Positions 6,158 through 12,811 of a stretch of DNA of 13,721 nucleotides are shown here, in pieces. The position numbers and the translations under genes are program-made. Numbering within the stretch: the first letter of the stretch is position 1; every line of letters starts with the position of its first letter. This DNA is from [Eubacterium] saphenum. GTDB lineage: Bacteria; Bacillota; Clostridia; Oscillospirales; Ruminococcaceae. The stretch is from assembly GCA_004555635.1 (NCBI GenBank), contig SFHN01000017.1, positions 1 to 13,721 of the forward strand. Reading direction: 5' to 3'. The notes below the pieces were generated by a model that was given only the letters and a program-made list of their open reading frames with translations, was not told the origin of the DNA and did not search any database.

Positions 6158-8123
6158 GATTGCCGAGAAGTCGGGCTTCTGCTTCGGAGTAAAGCGGGCG
6201 ATTGAGCTTACCGAAAAGGCTGCCGCACAGTATGGCGGTGTTATGACGCTTGGCCCGCTAATTCATAACAAGATTGTTACCGATTCCCTCGAAGAAAGGG
6301 GAGTTAAAATAGCCGAAAGCGCAGCGGAAGCGGCGGGGAAGCCGCTTGTAATCCGCTCTCACGGAGTTTCGGCGCAGACCGAGCGCGAGGCGAGGGAGCT
6401 TTGCTCCGCCGTCATCGACGCTACTTGTCCCTTCGTTGCGAAGATTCACGGGATAGTTTCGGGGTTTTCCGAAAACGACTGCGTGATTGTGCTTGGCGAC
6501 GAGCTGCACCCCGAGGTTGTCGGGATTATGGGACACGCGAAATGCAGGGCTTTTGCCTGCAAAAGCATTGATGAGATAGACGCGCTGTATGCCGCGGGGG
6601 AAATTCCCGAGGACGGCAGGACGGCGGTTGTCGCTCAGACCACCTTCGACCACGGCAGCTTTGTGGAGTGCGAAAAGCATATCCGCGAAAAACACAGCCG
6701 TGCGGAAATATACGATACAATATGCAATGCGACCTTCGAGCGCCAGAAAAATGCGGAGGAGCTTGCAAAGCGGGCTGCGCTCATGATAGTTGTCGGAGGC
6801 AAAAGCAGCTCAAACACAGCGAAGCTTGCCGGAATATGCGCGAGAAGCTGTAAGACGGTGTTTGCAGAAAGCGCCGCCGACTTACCCCCGCAGATTTTAA
6901 GCAGTCTGCACTCCGATGATTTAATCGGAATTACGGCGGGAGCATCAACCCCTGCCTATACTATAAAGGAGATTTATAAAACCATGAGCGAAGAAATCAA
7001 GAACAATGTAATTGACGAGGAGGATTTTGCTGCGCTGCTTGAGCAGGAGCAGTCTATTAACAAGTTGTATACAAACAAGCGAGTTAAGGCTACTGTTGTA
7101 AGCGTTTCCAAGAAGGAAGCGGTTGTTGAGCTTGGCGCAAAGCAGACGGGCTACATAACCCGCGAGGAGCTCTCCAACGACCCCAACGCCGAGGTATCCG
7201 ATATTGTTAAGGTTGGCGACGTTATCGACGCCATCGTTATCAAGGTTGACGATTCCGTCGGCACTGCTATGCTCTCCAAGAAGAGAGTTGACGCTGCGCT
7301 GGGTCTTGAGAAGATGAAGGCTATCCTCGACAGCAACGAAACCATCGAGGGCACTGTTGCACAGGTGGTAAAAGGCGGCGTTATCGTGTTCTACAACGGC
7401 GTGCGCGTATTTATTCCCGCTTCTCACACCGGCGTTCCCCGCAACGGCAAGCTTGAGGAGCTTCTCAAGCAGACCGTTAAGTTCAAGATTATCGAGGTTA
7501 CCGACCAGCGCGGCGGCCGCGTAGTCGGCTCTATCCGCACCGCTAACAGAGAGGTTCGCGACGCAGAGAGAGCAAAGTTCTGGGAGAGCATTGAGGTTGG
7601 TCAGAAGTTCGAGGGCGTTGTTCGCTCTATCGAGGACTACGGCGTGTTTGTTGACATCGGTGCAGTTGACGGCCTTGTTCGTACCGCAGACCTCACCTGG
7701 AACAGAGTTGGTCACCCCAGAGATATCGTTAAGGTTGGCGACAAGATTAACGTTATCGTAAAGAGCTACGACCCCGAGAAGAAGAAGGTTTCCCTCTCCG
7801 CAAAGGATCCCGAGGACAACCCCTGGACAAAGTTCGTTGCCGAGTATCATAAGGGCGACGTTATCAAGGCAACCATCGTTTCCATCACCGAGTTTGGTGC
7901 GTTTGCACAGATTATCCCCGGCGTAGACGGTCTTATCCACATCTCTCAGATTTCCACCGACAGAGTTACAAACATCGCAACTGTTCTCTCCGTTGGTCAG
8001 GAGGTTGAGGTTAAGATTATCGACATCGAGGACGACAAGAACAGAGTAAGCCTCTCCATTAAGGCGCTTATGGAGGACGCTGCTCCCGCTGAGGACGCTG
8101 AAGACGCTTCCGACGCAGAGTAA
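6147..8123 (+). CDS. ispH: Bifunctional IspH (HMBPP reductase) - ribosomal protein S1 fusion
   Basis: One 658-codon frame joins two proteins. Residues 1-279 are 4-hydroxy-3-methylbut-2-enyl diphosphate reductase, the last step of the MEP isoprenoid pathway. The three 4Fe-4S cysteines are C12 (GFCFGV), C94 (DATCPFV) and C193 (TICNATFERQ). Substrate residues include H40, H72, H121, E123, the QTT at 164-166 and the SSSN at 220-223. Residues 280-658 are ribosomal protein S1 with four S1 RNA-binding repeats at about 310-380, 397-467, 483-553 and 569-641, and a short acidic tail. Such fusions are known from Clostridia. The start follows AAGGAG at 6131-6136 and overlaps plsC by 11 bases. Codon use shifts at about 6984, where an internal start with its own ribosome binding site is visible. 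Confidence 0.95.
   Translation: MRIEIAEKSGFCFGVKRAIELTEKAAAQYGGVMTLGPLIHNKIVTDSLEERGVKIAESAAEAAGKPLVIRSHGVSAQTEREARELCSAVIDATCPFVAKIHGIVSGFSENDCVIVLGDELHPEVVGIMGHAKCRAFACKSIDEIDALYAAGEIPEDGRTAVVAQTTFDHGSFVECEKHIREKHSRAEIYDTICNATFERQKNAEELAKRAALMIVVGGKSSSNTAKLAGICARSCKTVFAESAADLPPQILSSLHSDDLIGITAGASTPAYTIKEIYKTMSEEIKNNVIDEEDFAALLEQEQSINKLYTNKRVKATVVSVSKKEAVVELGAKQTGYITREELSNDPNAEVSDIVKVGDVIDAIVIKVDDSVGTAMLSKKRVDAALGLEKMKAILDSNETIEGTVAQVVKGGVIVFYNGVRVFIPASHTGVPRNGKLEELLKQTVKFKIIEVTDQRGGRVVGSIRTANREVRDAERAKFWESIEVGQKFEGVVRSIEDYGVFVDIGAVDGLVRTADLTWNRVGHPRDIVKVGDKINVIVKSYDPEKKKVSLSAKDPEDNPWTKFVAEYHKGDVIKATIVSITEFGAFAQIIPGVDGLIHISQISTDRVTNIATVLSVGQEVEVKIIDIEDDKNRVSLSIKALMEDAAPAEDAEDASDAE
6965..6986 (+). 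promoter_or_regulatory. rpsA: Possible internal ribosome binding site and start for free S1
   Basis: AAAGGAG at 6965-6971 stands 12 nt before an in-frame ATG at 6984, exactly at the IspH/S1 junction. The next residues, MSEEIKNNVIDEEDFA, look like a natural S1 N-terminus. Initiation here would give a 379-residue S1 without IspH. The spacing is a few bases longer than ideal, so use of this site is an inference. Confidence 0.5.
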
Positions 8124-8145
8124 TCACACGGCTGATTGAAAAACC

Positions 8146-8177
8146 AAGCAGTATCGCTTTTGCGGTACTGCTTTTTT
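8146..8177 (+). terminator. Rho-independent terminator of the cmk operon
   Basis: A 12-bp stem with one G-U pair (8146-8157 with 8162-8173) closes a TTTT loop and runs into six T residues (8172-8177). It follows the ispH-rpsA stop by 22 nt. Only 8 nt separate it from the next ribosome binding site, so the following gene depends on readthrough or on an unseen promoter. Confidence 0.9.
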
Positions 8178-8196
8178 CGTTGAGCAGGAGGGAAGT

Positions 8197-8985
8197 ATGT
8201 CAACTAGCAAGGAATATCTGGAGTACATAACAGAGCAGCTGTCGGGGCTTGACGGCGTAACCTACAAGCAGATGATGGGAGAGTACATCATATACCTTCG
8301 CGGCAGGATTGCGGCGTATCTGTGCGACAACCGGCTGCTGATAAAGCCCGTGCCTACGGCGTATAAGATGATGCCTGAAGCGAAAAGCGAGCCGCCTTAC
8401 GACGGCGCAAAGGAAATGCTGCTTTGCGAGCGTGTTGACGACAGCGAGTTTTTGAAAGCGCTTTTTGAGGGGATTTACGATGAACTTCCTGAGCCGAAGC
8501 AGAAAGACCCTCTAAAAATAAAGAAGCTTTCGAAAAAGAACATCGCGGCGGCTATTTCGCTTGCGCTTAGCGTCTTTATGCAGTTTGAGGCGCCCGAGTA
8601 CCCGCCCGAGGGCGTTGAGGAGTTTAAGAAAACACTTGTCGACGAGAACTATATAGGCTCTTTGAAGGTATATGGGGCGTTTGAAAACGGCGAACTTGTC
8701 GGAGTGCTTGCAATGCGTGCTCCGCAGCACATCAGCCTGTTCTTCGTAAAGACGGAGTTCCACAAAAAAGGCATCGGCAGAAAGCTGTTTGAGCGAATGA
8801 AGAAGGATTTTCCCGCCGGTGAGATTACTGTCAACTCCTCACCTTATGCCGTAAAAATTTACGAGCATATGGGCTTCGCCCCGACGGACGCGGAGCAGAT
8901 AACGAACGGAATCCGGTATACGCCGATGAAATATGTAATCCCTGTTCTGCGGCGGGGTGCCCCCGCGGGCAGTCCGGCTGAATGA
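8197..8985 (+). CDS. TfoX N-terminal domain fused to GNAT acetyltransferase
   Basis: The 262-residue product combines two domains. Residues 1 to about 100 match the TfoX/Sxy N-terminal domain: YKQMMGEYIIYLRGRIAAYL, then RLLIKPVPTAYKMMPEA and PPYDGAKEMLL. Residues about 108-246 are a GNAT N-acetyltransferase, with the acetyl-CoA motif FHKKGIGRKLFERM (188-201) and the typical late SPYAVKIYEHMGF (215-227). In GNAT enzymes an amine substrate is acetylated from acetyl-CoA; the substrate here is unknown, and the role of the TfoX domain outside competence is poorly defined. AGGAGG at 8186-8191 lies 5 nt before the ATG. No promoter is visible between it and the preceding terminator. The last residues (252-259, RGAPAGSP region) are encoded by a copy of the local GC-rich repeat, suggesting the original C-terminus was replaced. 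Confidence 0.82.
   Translation: MSTSKEYLEYITEQLSGLDGVTYKQMMGEYIIYLRGRIAAYLCDNRLLIKPVPTAYKMMPEAKSEPPYDGAKEMLLCERVDDSEFLKALFEGIYDELPEPKQKDPLKIKKLSKKNIAAAISLALSVFMQFEAPEYPPEGVEEFKKTLVDENYIGSLKVYGAFENGELVGVLAMRAPQHISLFFVKTEFHKKGIGRKLFERMKKDFPAGEITVNSSPYAVKIYEHMGFAPTDAEQITNGIRYTPMKYVIPVLRRGAPAGSPAE
8951..8977 (-). repeat. GC-rich dispersed repeat, copy A (inverted)
   Basis: Read on the minus strand, this 27-bp stretch differs from copy C by one base. Its core TGCCCGCGGGGGCA folds into a 5-bp hairpin (TGCCC/GGGCA) with a GCGG loop, like a REP element. It lies inside the 3' end of the TfoX-GNAT gene. Confidence 0.8.
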
Positions 8986-9114
8986 GCCTTTTGGTCGCTT
9001 TACACGCCCCTTGTCGGCATTTGGCTGATTTCCGAGCCTTAGCGCGTTTGAGTTTACACGGCACGGGGATTGGGCTGTCACTTAGCGCAGAGTGTGCGCG
9101 TTGACTTACCCCCC

Positions 9115-9147
9115 AAAAAAACGGCAGGAGTTTCAAACTCCCGCCGT
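9115..9147 (-). terminator. Minus-strand terminator hairpin
   Basis: A 13-bp inverted repeat (9121-9133 with 9135-9147, one mismatch that becomes G-U in the minus transcript) is followed on the minus strand by seven T residues. It would stop leftward transcription that escapes the mannanase terminator, or end a short independent minus-strand transcript. Confidence 0.8.
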
Positions 9148-9183
9148 CGATAAAGTATGTTAATGTTCCACCCAACAAAAGGC

Positions 9184-9206
9184 GGAATTGCCCGCGGGGG
9201 CACCCC
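9184..9206 (+). repeat. GC-rich dispersed repeat, copy B
   Basis: This 23-bp copy has the same core as copies A and C (TTGCCCGCGGGGGCACCCC) but lacks their flanking CCGG and GCC bases. It is in the same orientation as copy C. Confidence 0.8.
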
Positions 9207-9271
9207 ATAACTTTCCATTTATAGAGTACCTCGCCAGCGTGTGACATCCTGCAGAAAGATGGCTCTTTCAT

Positions 9272-9298
9272 CCGGATTGCCCGCGGGGGCACCCCGCC
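9272..9298 (+). repeat. GC-rich dispersed repeat, copy C
   Basis: This 27-bp copy matches the reverse complement of copy A at 26 positions and abuts the terminator hairpin of the mannanase operon. Copies A and C are thus terminal inverted repeats of a 348-bp segment. Confidence 0.8.
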
Positions 9299-9335
9299 AA
9301 ATCCCCCTTTTGACGCAAGCATCAAAAGGGGATTT
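9299..9335 (-). terminator. Terminator of the mannanase operon (possibly bidirectional)
   Basis: AAATCCCC(C)TTTTGA at 9299-9313 pairs with TCAAAAGGGGATTT at 9322-9335 over an 8-base loop, with a single bulged C. The A/T-rich stem ends give a short U run in both directions. It lies 27 nt after the mannanase stop. Confidence 0.75.
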
Positions 9336-9362
9336 ATTATAAGGTATTACGCGTGCGCCGTG

Positions 9363-10718
9363 TCAGTCCTTTGCTCTGAAATAATCCCAGACGGCGATTT
9401 TTTCAGGAATCTTCTTCGTGCCGAAACTCATCTCGGGTAGCTTATTCCACGAAACGAGGTGCTCGTCTGCAAAGTACTGCGCAAGAAGCTCGGCGGTAAT
9501 TCGCTCGGGATTAGGCGAAGGCGTTCCGTCTATATCAGCGATAACGGTGCCCGATTCGGTGGATTCACAAATAAACTCGCCGTTCCACGGCATAAAGTAT
9601 AGCCACATTATCCCCTGCTCGGCGCAAAGCGCTGGGTCGGGAATGTAGCCGCACTCCGAAAGCGCAAGCATTTTCCCGTCGTAGGTGTAGCTTTTCAGCT
9701 CCTTGTACTTGTTTTCGAGTGGTTCGTGAGTTTCCGTGTTCGCGTAGTAGTCGATTCCTGAGATATCATAGCTGTTGGGGTCAACCTTACACCACTTGCT
9801 CTGCCCGTTCCACACCCATATGATGTTGGACAGCCTGTGGTAGTTTTCGAGGCGGTCAAACACCATATACCACAGCCGCTGATAGATGTCGGGGTATTCG
9901 TCGTTCTTAATCATCTTCAAATGCTCGGGCTGAAGTCCCCACCAGAACCACGAGCCGCTTGCTTCGTGGAACGGGCGGAACAGCACGGTAACTCCGTTGC
10001 TCTCCATCTCCTGAAGATAACCCGAGATAAGGTCGATGTCGTGAACAACCTGCTCATACTCCTTAGTACCGGGAGTTGTCGCGTTAAGCGGGTCCCAGTT
10101 CACGATATCCTCCTGATAAAACGCCCAGCCGATTTCGTTGTCAACATCGCGCGGAACGTTCCAGTGCCAGGTGAAGGTGACAAGCCCGCCGCTTTGCTTT
10201 GCCCACTCAATCGCCGAGTCAATCATACCGCGCGACTGATAGCTGCCCGTCGTGAAAATGAAGTCAAAGCCCTTCATCGCGGGCAGGTCGTTTGCCGAGA
10301 GGTAATAAACCTTGTCCTCATAGACAGCGCTCAGATCCATCTGCTGCTGTGCGGCAATCATTTGTTTGCCGTAAATCGAGCGCAGATAGTTCCACACCTC
10401 CATAGTCGAGGGATTATTCCGCGCGTTAAGGGAAACAGGCTGCGCGGGGTCAACCTCGCGGCTCGAAAGCTCGGCTTTAAGCGCGTCGAAATCCGTTGTA
10501 TAGCTAAGCGCTGCTGTCATATCAATTTCCCCGTCGGGTGTGCGCTTTACGGGGTTTGACAGCACAGGAAGACCGTCGTTTTCGCCACTTACAGGCTCGG
10601 TTTCGGTAGTTGACGAGGGACTGTCGGTAACCTCGGGCGAGGAGCCGCTGTTTTTATTGCAGGCTGTAATCGCCAGCAACATTGACACCGCAAGCAATGC
10701 GGCAACAATTTTCTTCAT
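9363..10718 (-). CDS. GH26 beta-mannanase, surface lipoprotein
   Basis: The 451-residue product starts with a lipoprotein signal peptide: MKK, a hydrophobic stretch and the lipobox AITAC with the lipidated C20. A Ser/Thr/Glu-rich linker (about 21-60) follows, then one GH26 catalytic domain to the C-terminus. The acid/base is E252 in LFRPFHEASGSWFWWG and the nucleophile is E355 in LALSECGYIPD. WHWNVP (185-189 region) and WVWNG (301-305) are typical substrate-cleft segments. GH26 enzymes cut beta-1,4-mannan internally with retention, so this one should act on mannan or galactomannan at the outer face of the membrane. No dockerin or carbohydrate-binding module is present. The ATG at 10718 is preferred over an in-frame upstream codon at 10775, because AAAGGA precedes it by 7 nt and the signal peptide begins there. 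It is the last gene of the operon. Confidence 0.93.
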   Translation of the reverse strand: MKKIVAALLAVSMLLAITACNKNSGSSPEVTDSPSSTTETEPVSGENDGLPVLSNPVKRTPDGEIDMTAALSYTTDFDALKAELSSREVDPAQPVSLNARNNPSTMEVWNYLRSIYGKQMIAAQQQMDLSAVYEDKVYYLSANDLPAMKGFDFIFTTGSYQSRGMIDSAIEWAKQSGGLVTFTWHWNVPRDVDNEIGWAFYQEDIVNWDPLNATTPGTKEYEQVVHDIDLISGYLQEMESNGVTVLFRPFHEASGSWFWWGLQPEHLKMIKNDEYPDIYQRLWYMVFDRLENYHRLSNIIWVWNGQSKWCKVDPNSYDISGIDYYANTETHEPLENKYKELKSYTYDGKMLALSECGYIPDPALCAEQGIMWLYFMPWNGEFICESTESGTVIADIDGTPSPNPERITAELLAQYFADEHLVSWNKLPEMSFGTKKIPEKIAVWDYFRAKD

Positions 10719-10731
10719 CGGTATTTTCCTT

Positions 10732-10935
10732 TCATCTGAACAGTGTGCATTCTCCGCTTCTGCGGTAGTAGTCAATCCGCGCCTGTATCGCCTCGCGCGT
10801 TGTTTTGTAGTATGCGGCGAGGCAGTCGATACAGTAGAACTCTCTTACATTTCGCGAAATCAGCTTCTGATTTATCGCAATCTCGTCGGAATGAAGCGGG
10901 GCAGAGCATTCACGGCAGGTTTTCCAGTTGTCCAT
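10732..10935 (-). CDS. Small CxxC...CxxC putative zinc-ribbon protein
   Basis: The 67-residue product has two metal-binding-type pairs, CREC (C7, C10) and CIDC (C35, C38), 25 residues apart, and one more cysteine near the end (GECTLFR). The second half, AYYKTTREAIQARIDYYRR, looks like a helical segment. The ATG overlaps the stop of the alpha-galactosidase gene (TAATG), and its own stop lies 13 nt before the mannanase ATG, with the mannanase ribosome binding site directly after the stop. This packing and the cysteine pattern argue for a real gene. Its function is unknown. A zinc-ribbon that binds nucleic acid or a protein partner is the obvious guess, and a redox or metal-chaperone role cannot be excluded. 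Confidence 0.82.
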   Translation of the reverse strand: MDNWKTCRECSAPLHSDEIAINQKLISRNVREFYCIDCLAAYYKTTREAIQARIDYYRRSGECTLFR

Positions 10936-12152
10936 TACTTCGCGTCAACAACCTTCATACGAAGCACAAGGCAGTCGTGCGGCTCGATTGTCGCAACGAA
11001 GCGCTCGGTGAATGTGCCGAGAGTTTCGTGCTTCCAGCAGTCGTAAACTTCGAAGCCCTTGCCGCTTGCGTAGGGAAGTCCAACATCCCAGAACTGAAGC
11101 GACATTTCGCCCGCCGCGTCACCGAAGTTGAACATACCAACGGCAATCGTGCCGTCGCTCATCATCTTCACCATACTGAACACGTTTTCGGGGTTATTCC
11201 ACTGCTTTATGCAGTATGCGCCGCGGCACTCGATATCCTGATTTATCGCGAGAACGTCCTTGTTTGTGAGGATTTCGCGCGTCGCGGGGGTCATCTTGCG
11301 AATATCGCAGCCAATCATCAGCGGGCTGTTCATAATCGCCCACAGCGAGAAGTGCGTTTTGTACTCGGTGTCGGTGCAGCCGCCGATTTTCGGGAGCGCA
11401 GAGCCTTCGGCGCTGTCCGCGATAACGTTCACAAAGCTGTCCGCCGTGCCGTTTATCCACTCGTTGTTGCTGCCGCCGTGCATACCGACAACCAGCATAT
11501 CGATGTCGTTGTGGCAGTAGTTTCCGCCGTAGCACTCGTTGCCTATCTGCGACAGCGCAAGGCGCTTTATTGTTTCCCAGTTGTCCTGAATATCGCCCGT
11601 CGAGCGGAAAAGGTGCGCGCCGCTTTCTCTAATCCACTTGTACACATTGTCGTTGCCCCAGTTGCACGCGGAGAACATAATATCCCTGCCGCAGTTTCTG
11701 AGCGCGAGCGACATTCTCTTGTAAAGCACCTCGCCGGGGATATGGTCGGGCTTGTAGCAGTAGTCGTATTTCAGGTAGTCAACGCCCCATTCCGCAAAGG
11801 TCTGCGCATCAACAAACTCGTGTTCAAAGCTGCCGGGGTGACCGCCGCAGGTGTGCGTGCCTGCGCAGGAATATATGCCGAATTTAAGTCCTTTGCTGTG
11901 AACGTAGTCGGCAACCGCCTTTATGCCGTTCGGGAACTTGTTCTTGTCGGGCACAAGTCTGCCGTTTGCGTCGCGCTGCTTTTCGCTCCAGCAGTCGTCG
12001 ATTACGACATACTCATACCCCGCGTCCTTAAGCCCTGTTTCGATAAAAGCGTCTGCCGCCTGCTTAATAAGCTCCTCGTTAATCTGCCAGGTAAAGGTGT
12101 TCCAGGAGTTCCAGCCGAGGGGCGGTGTAAGCCCGAGAAATTTGTTTTCCAT
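10935..12152 (-). CDS. GH27 alpha-galactosidase, cytoplasmic
   Basis: The 405-residue enzyme begins with the GH27 signature TPPLGWNSWNTF and IDDCW (51-55). The nucleophile D130 lies in YLKYDYCY and the acid/base D187 in FRSTGDI. Later family segments are WAIMNSPLMIGCDIRKM and LAINQD, followed by a beta-rich C-terminal domain (from about 310). GH27 enzymes remove alpha-1,6-linked galactose with retention. With no signal peptide it should act in the cytoplasm on imported galactomanno-oligosaccharides, complementing the surface mannanase encoded two genes later. AAGGAG (12163-12168), 10 nt upstream, supports the start. It follows the phosphopantetheinyl transferase by 18 nt and overlaps the zinc-ribbon gene by one base. 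Confidence 0.94.
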   Translation of the reverse strand: MENKFLGLTPPLGWNSWNTFTWQINEELIKQAADAFIETGLKDAGYEYVVIDDCWSEKQRDANGRLVPDKNKFPNGIKAVADYVHSKGLKFGIYSCAGTHTCGGHPGSFEHEFVDAQTFAEWGVDYLKYDYCYKPDHIPGEVLYKRMSLALRNCGRDIMFSACNWGNDNVYKWIRESGAHLFRSTGDIQDNWETIKRLALSQIGNECYGGNYCHNDIDMLVVGMHGGSNNEWINGTADSFVNVIADSAEGSALPKIGGCTDTEYKTHFSLWAIMNSPLMIGCDIRKMTPATREILTNKDVLAINQDIECRGAYCIKQWNNPENVFSMVKMMSDGTIAVGMFNFGDAAGEMSLQFWDVGLPYASGKGFEVYDCWKHETLGTFTERFVATIEPHDCLVLRMKVVDAK

Positions 12153-12170
12153 AGATTAAATTCTCCTTAT

Positions 12171-12797
12171 TCAGTTGATTTTTATGTATCTTTCCAGCAG
12201 CTCTTTCGGGGTGATTTTGGAAACAGTCATATTTGCTGCGCCCGCACCCGAGGCTGCTATGAAAAATCCGTCCGATTTTATCGCCGCCGTATCCGGCAGC
12301 GCCGTTGTGTTTACCCCGCGAAGCGAGCGGGTTATCCCTACGCCGAGCCGCTTCAGAAACGCTTCCTTCTGCACCCAGATACGGATAAAGTCTTCATCGG
12401 AGTTTACAAGCGGCTTTTCTTCCTCGCAGAGAACGCGCTCATACAGCTTTTCGCTCGCTTTTCGGCTGCACCGCTCGATGTCAACGCCGATTTCGCTCGT
12501 CTTTGAAAACGCCGCGGCAATTGCGCCGTTTGTATGCGACAGCGAAAACCAAAGCCCGCCGTCCTTGAGATACGGCTTTCCGAACTGCCCTTTTGTAAAC
12601 GCGATTTTCCCTGCGGGAATGCCCGTTCTTTTCGTAATCTCGCTTGTCAGAAGAAGCTCGCTCAGCAGCGCATTAAGCTTGTCCGCGTCGTTCGCTTTTT
12701 TCAGTATCCTGCCGCGCCGCGCCGCGGGTACGCTGCCGATAAAGCCGCTCACCTCGGCATAGGACATACCCTCGGTGCACAGTAAAACTATCTCCAT
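12171..12797 (-). CDS. Sfp-type 4'-phosphopantetheinyl transferase
   Basis: The 208-residue protein has the ordered motifs of Sfp-like enzymes: GKPYL (73-77), FSLSHTNG with H88, IGVDIE (103-108) with magnesium ligands D106 and E108, and WVQKEAFLKRLGVGI (141-155) with K144, E145 and K149. These enzymes move the phosphopantetheine arm of coenzyme A onto a serine of carrier proteins in fatty acid, polyketide or non-ribosomal peptide synthesis. No carrier protein or synthase is in the window, so its partner is unknown. The start has AAGGAG (12803-12808) 5 nt upstream. It is separated from the esterase gene by 14 nt and from the galactosidase gene by 18 nt, an odd place for such a gene. Confidence 0.88.
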   Translation of the reverse strand: MEIVLLCTEGMSYAEVSGFIGSVPAARRGRILKKANDADKLNALLSELLLTSEITKRTGIPAGKIAFTKGQFGKPYLKDGGLWFSLSHTNGAIAAAFSKTSEIGVDIERCSRKASEKLYERVLCEEEKPLVNSDEDFIRIWVQKEAFLKRLGVGITRSLRGVNTTALPDTAAIKSDGFFIAASGAGAANMTVSKITPKELLERYIKIN

Positions 12798-12811
12798 AGC
12801 TGCTCCTTGTC

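Larger units (their letters stand above)
8986..9362. other. Convergent intergenic region with repeats and terminators
   Basis: This 377-base stretch between the convergent TfoX-GNAT and mannanase genes has no credible gene. It holds two direct copies of the GC-rich repeat (near 9184 and 9272) and two hairpin terminators (9115-9147 and 9299-9335). In the part 8986-9110 I see nothing. An open minus-strand frame crosses the region, but it reads through the repeats and lacks a ribosome binding site and any recognisable domain. Confidence 0.7.

Noticed and set aside
6945..7940. 331-codon minus-strand frame opposite the S1 half of the fusion
   Set aside because: It is antisense to four clear S1 repeats, and its apparent repetitiveness mirrors those repeats.
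8951..9298. CRISPR array from the repeated 23-27 bp units
   Set aside because: There are only three copies, one inverted, with unequal spacing and no cas genes.
8831..9325. 164-codon minus-strand frame through the intergenic region
   Set aside because: It runs through all three repeats, a terminator hairpin and the 3' end of the opposite gene. It lacks a ribosome binding site and any domain, and looks like a product of stop-poor GC-rich repeats.
9837..10559. 240-codon plus-strand frame opposite the mannanase
   Set aside because: It is antisense to the GH26 catalytic core, with no ribosome binding site or domain.
10743..12506. Long plus-strand open frame (587 codons) opposite the alpha-galactosidase and PPTase genes
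   Set aside because: It is antisense to three genes with clear motifs, crosses their boundaries, has no ribosome binding site and no recognisable domain. It results from the GC-rich codon pattern of the true genes.
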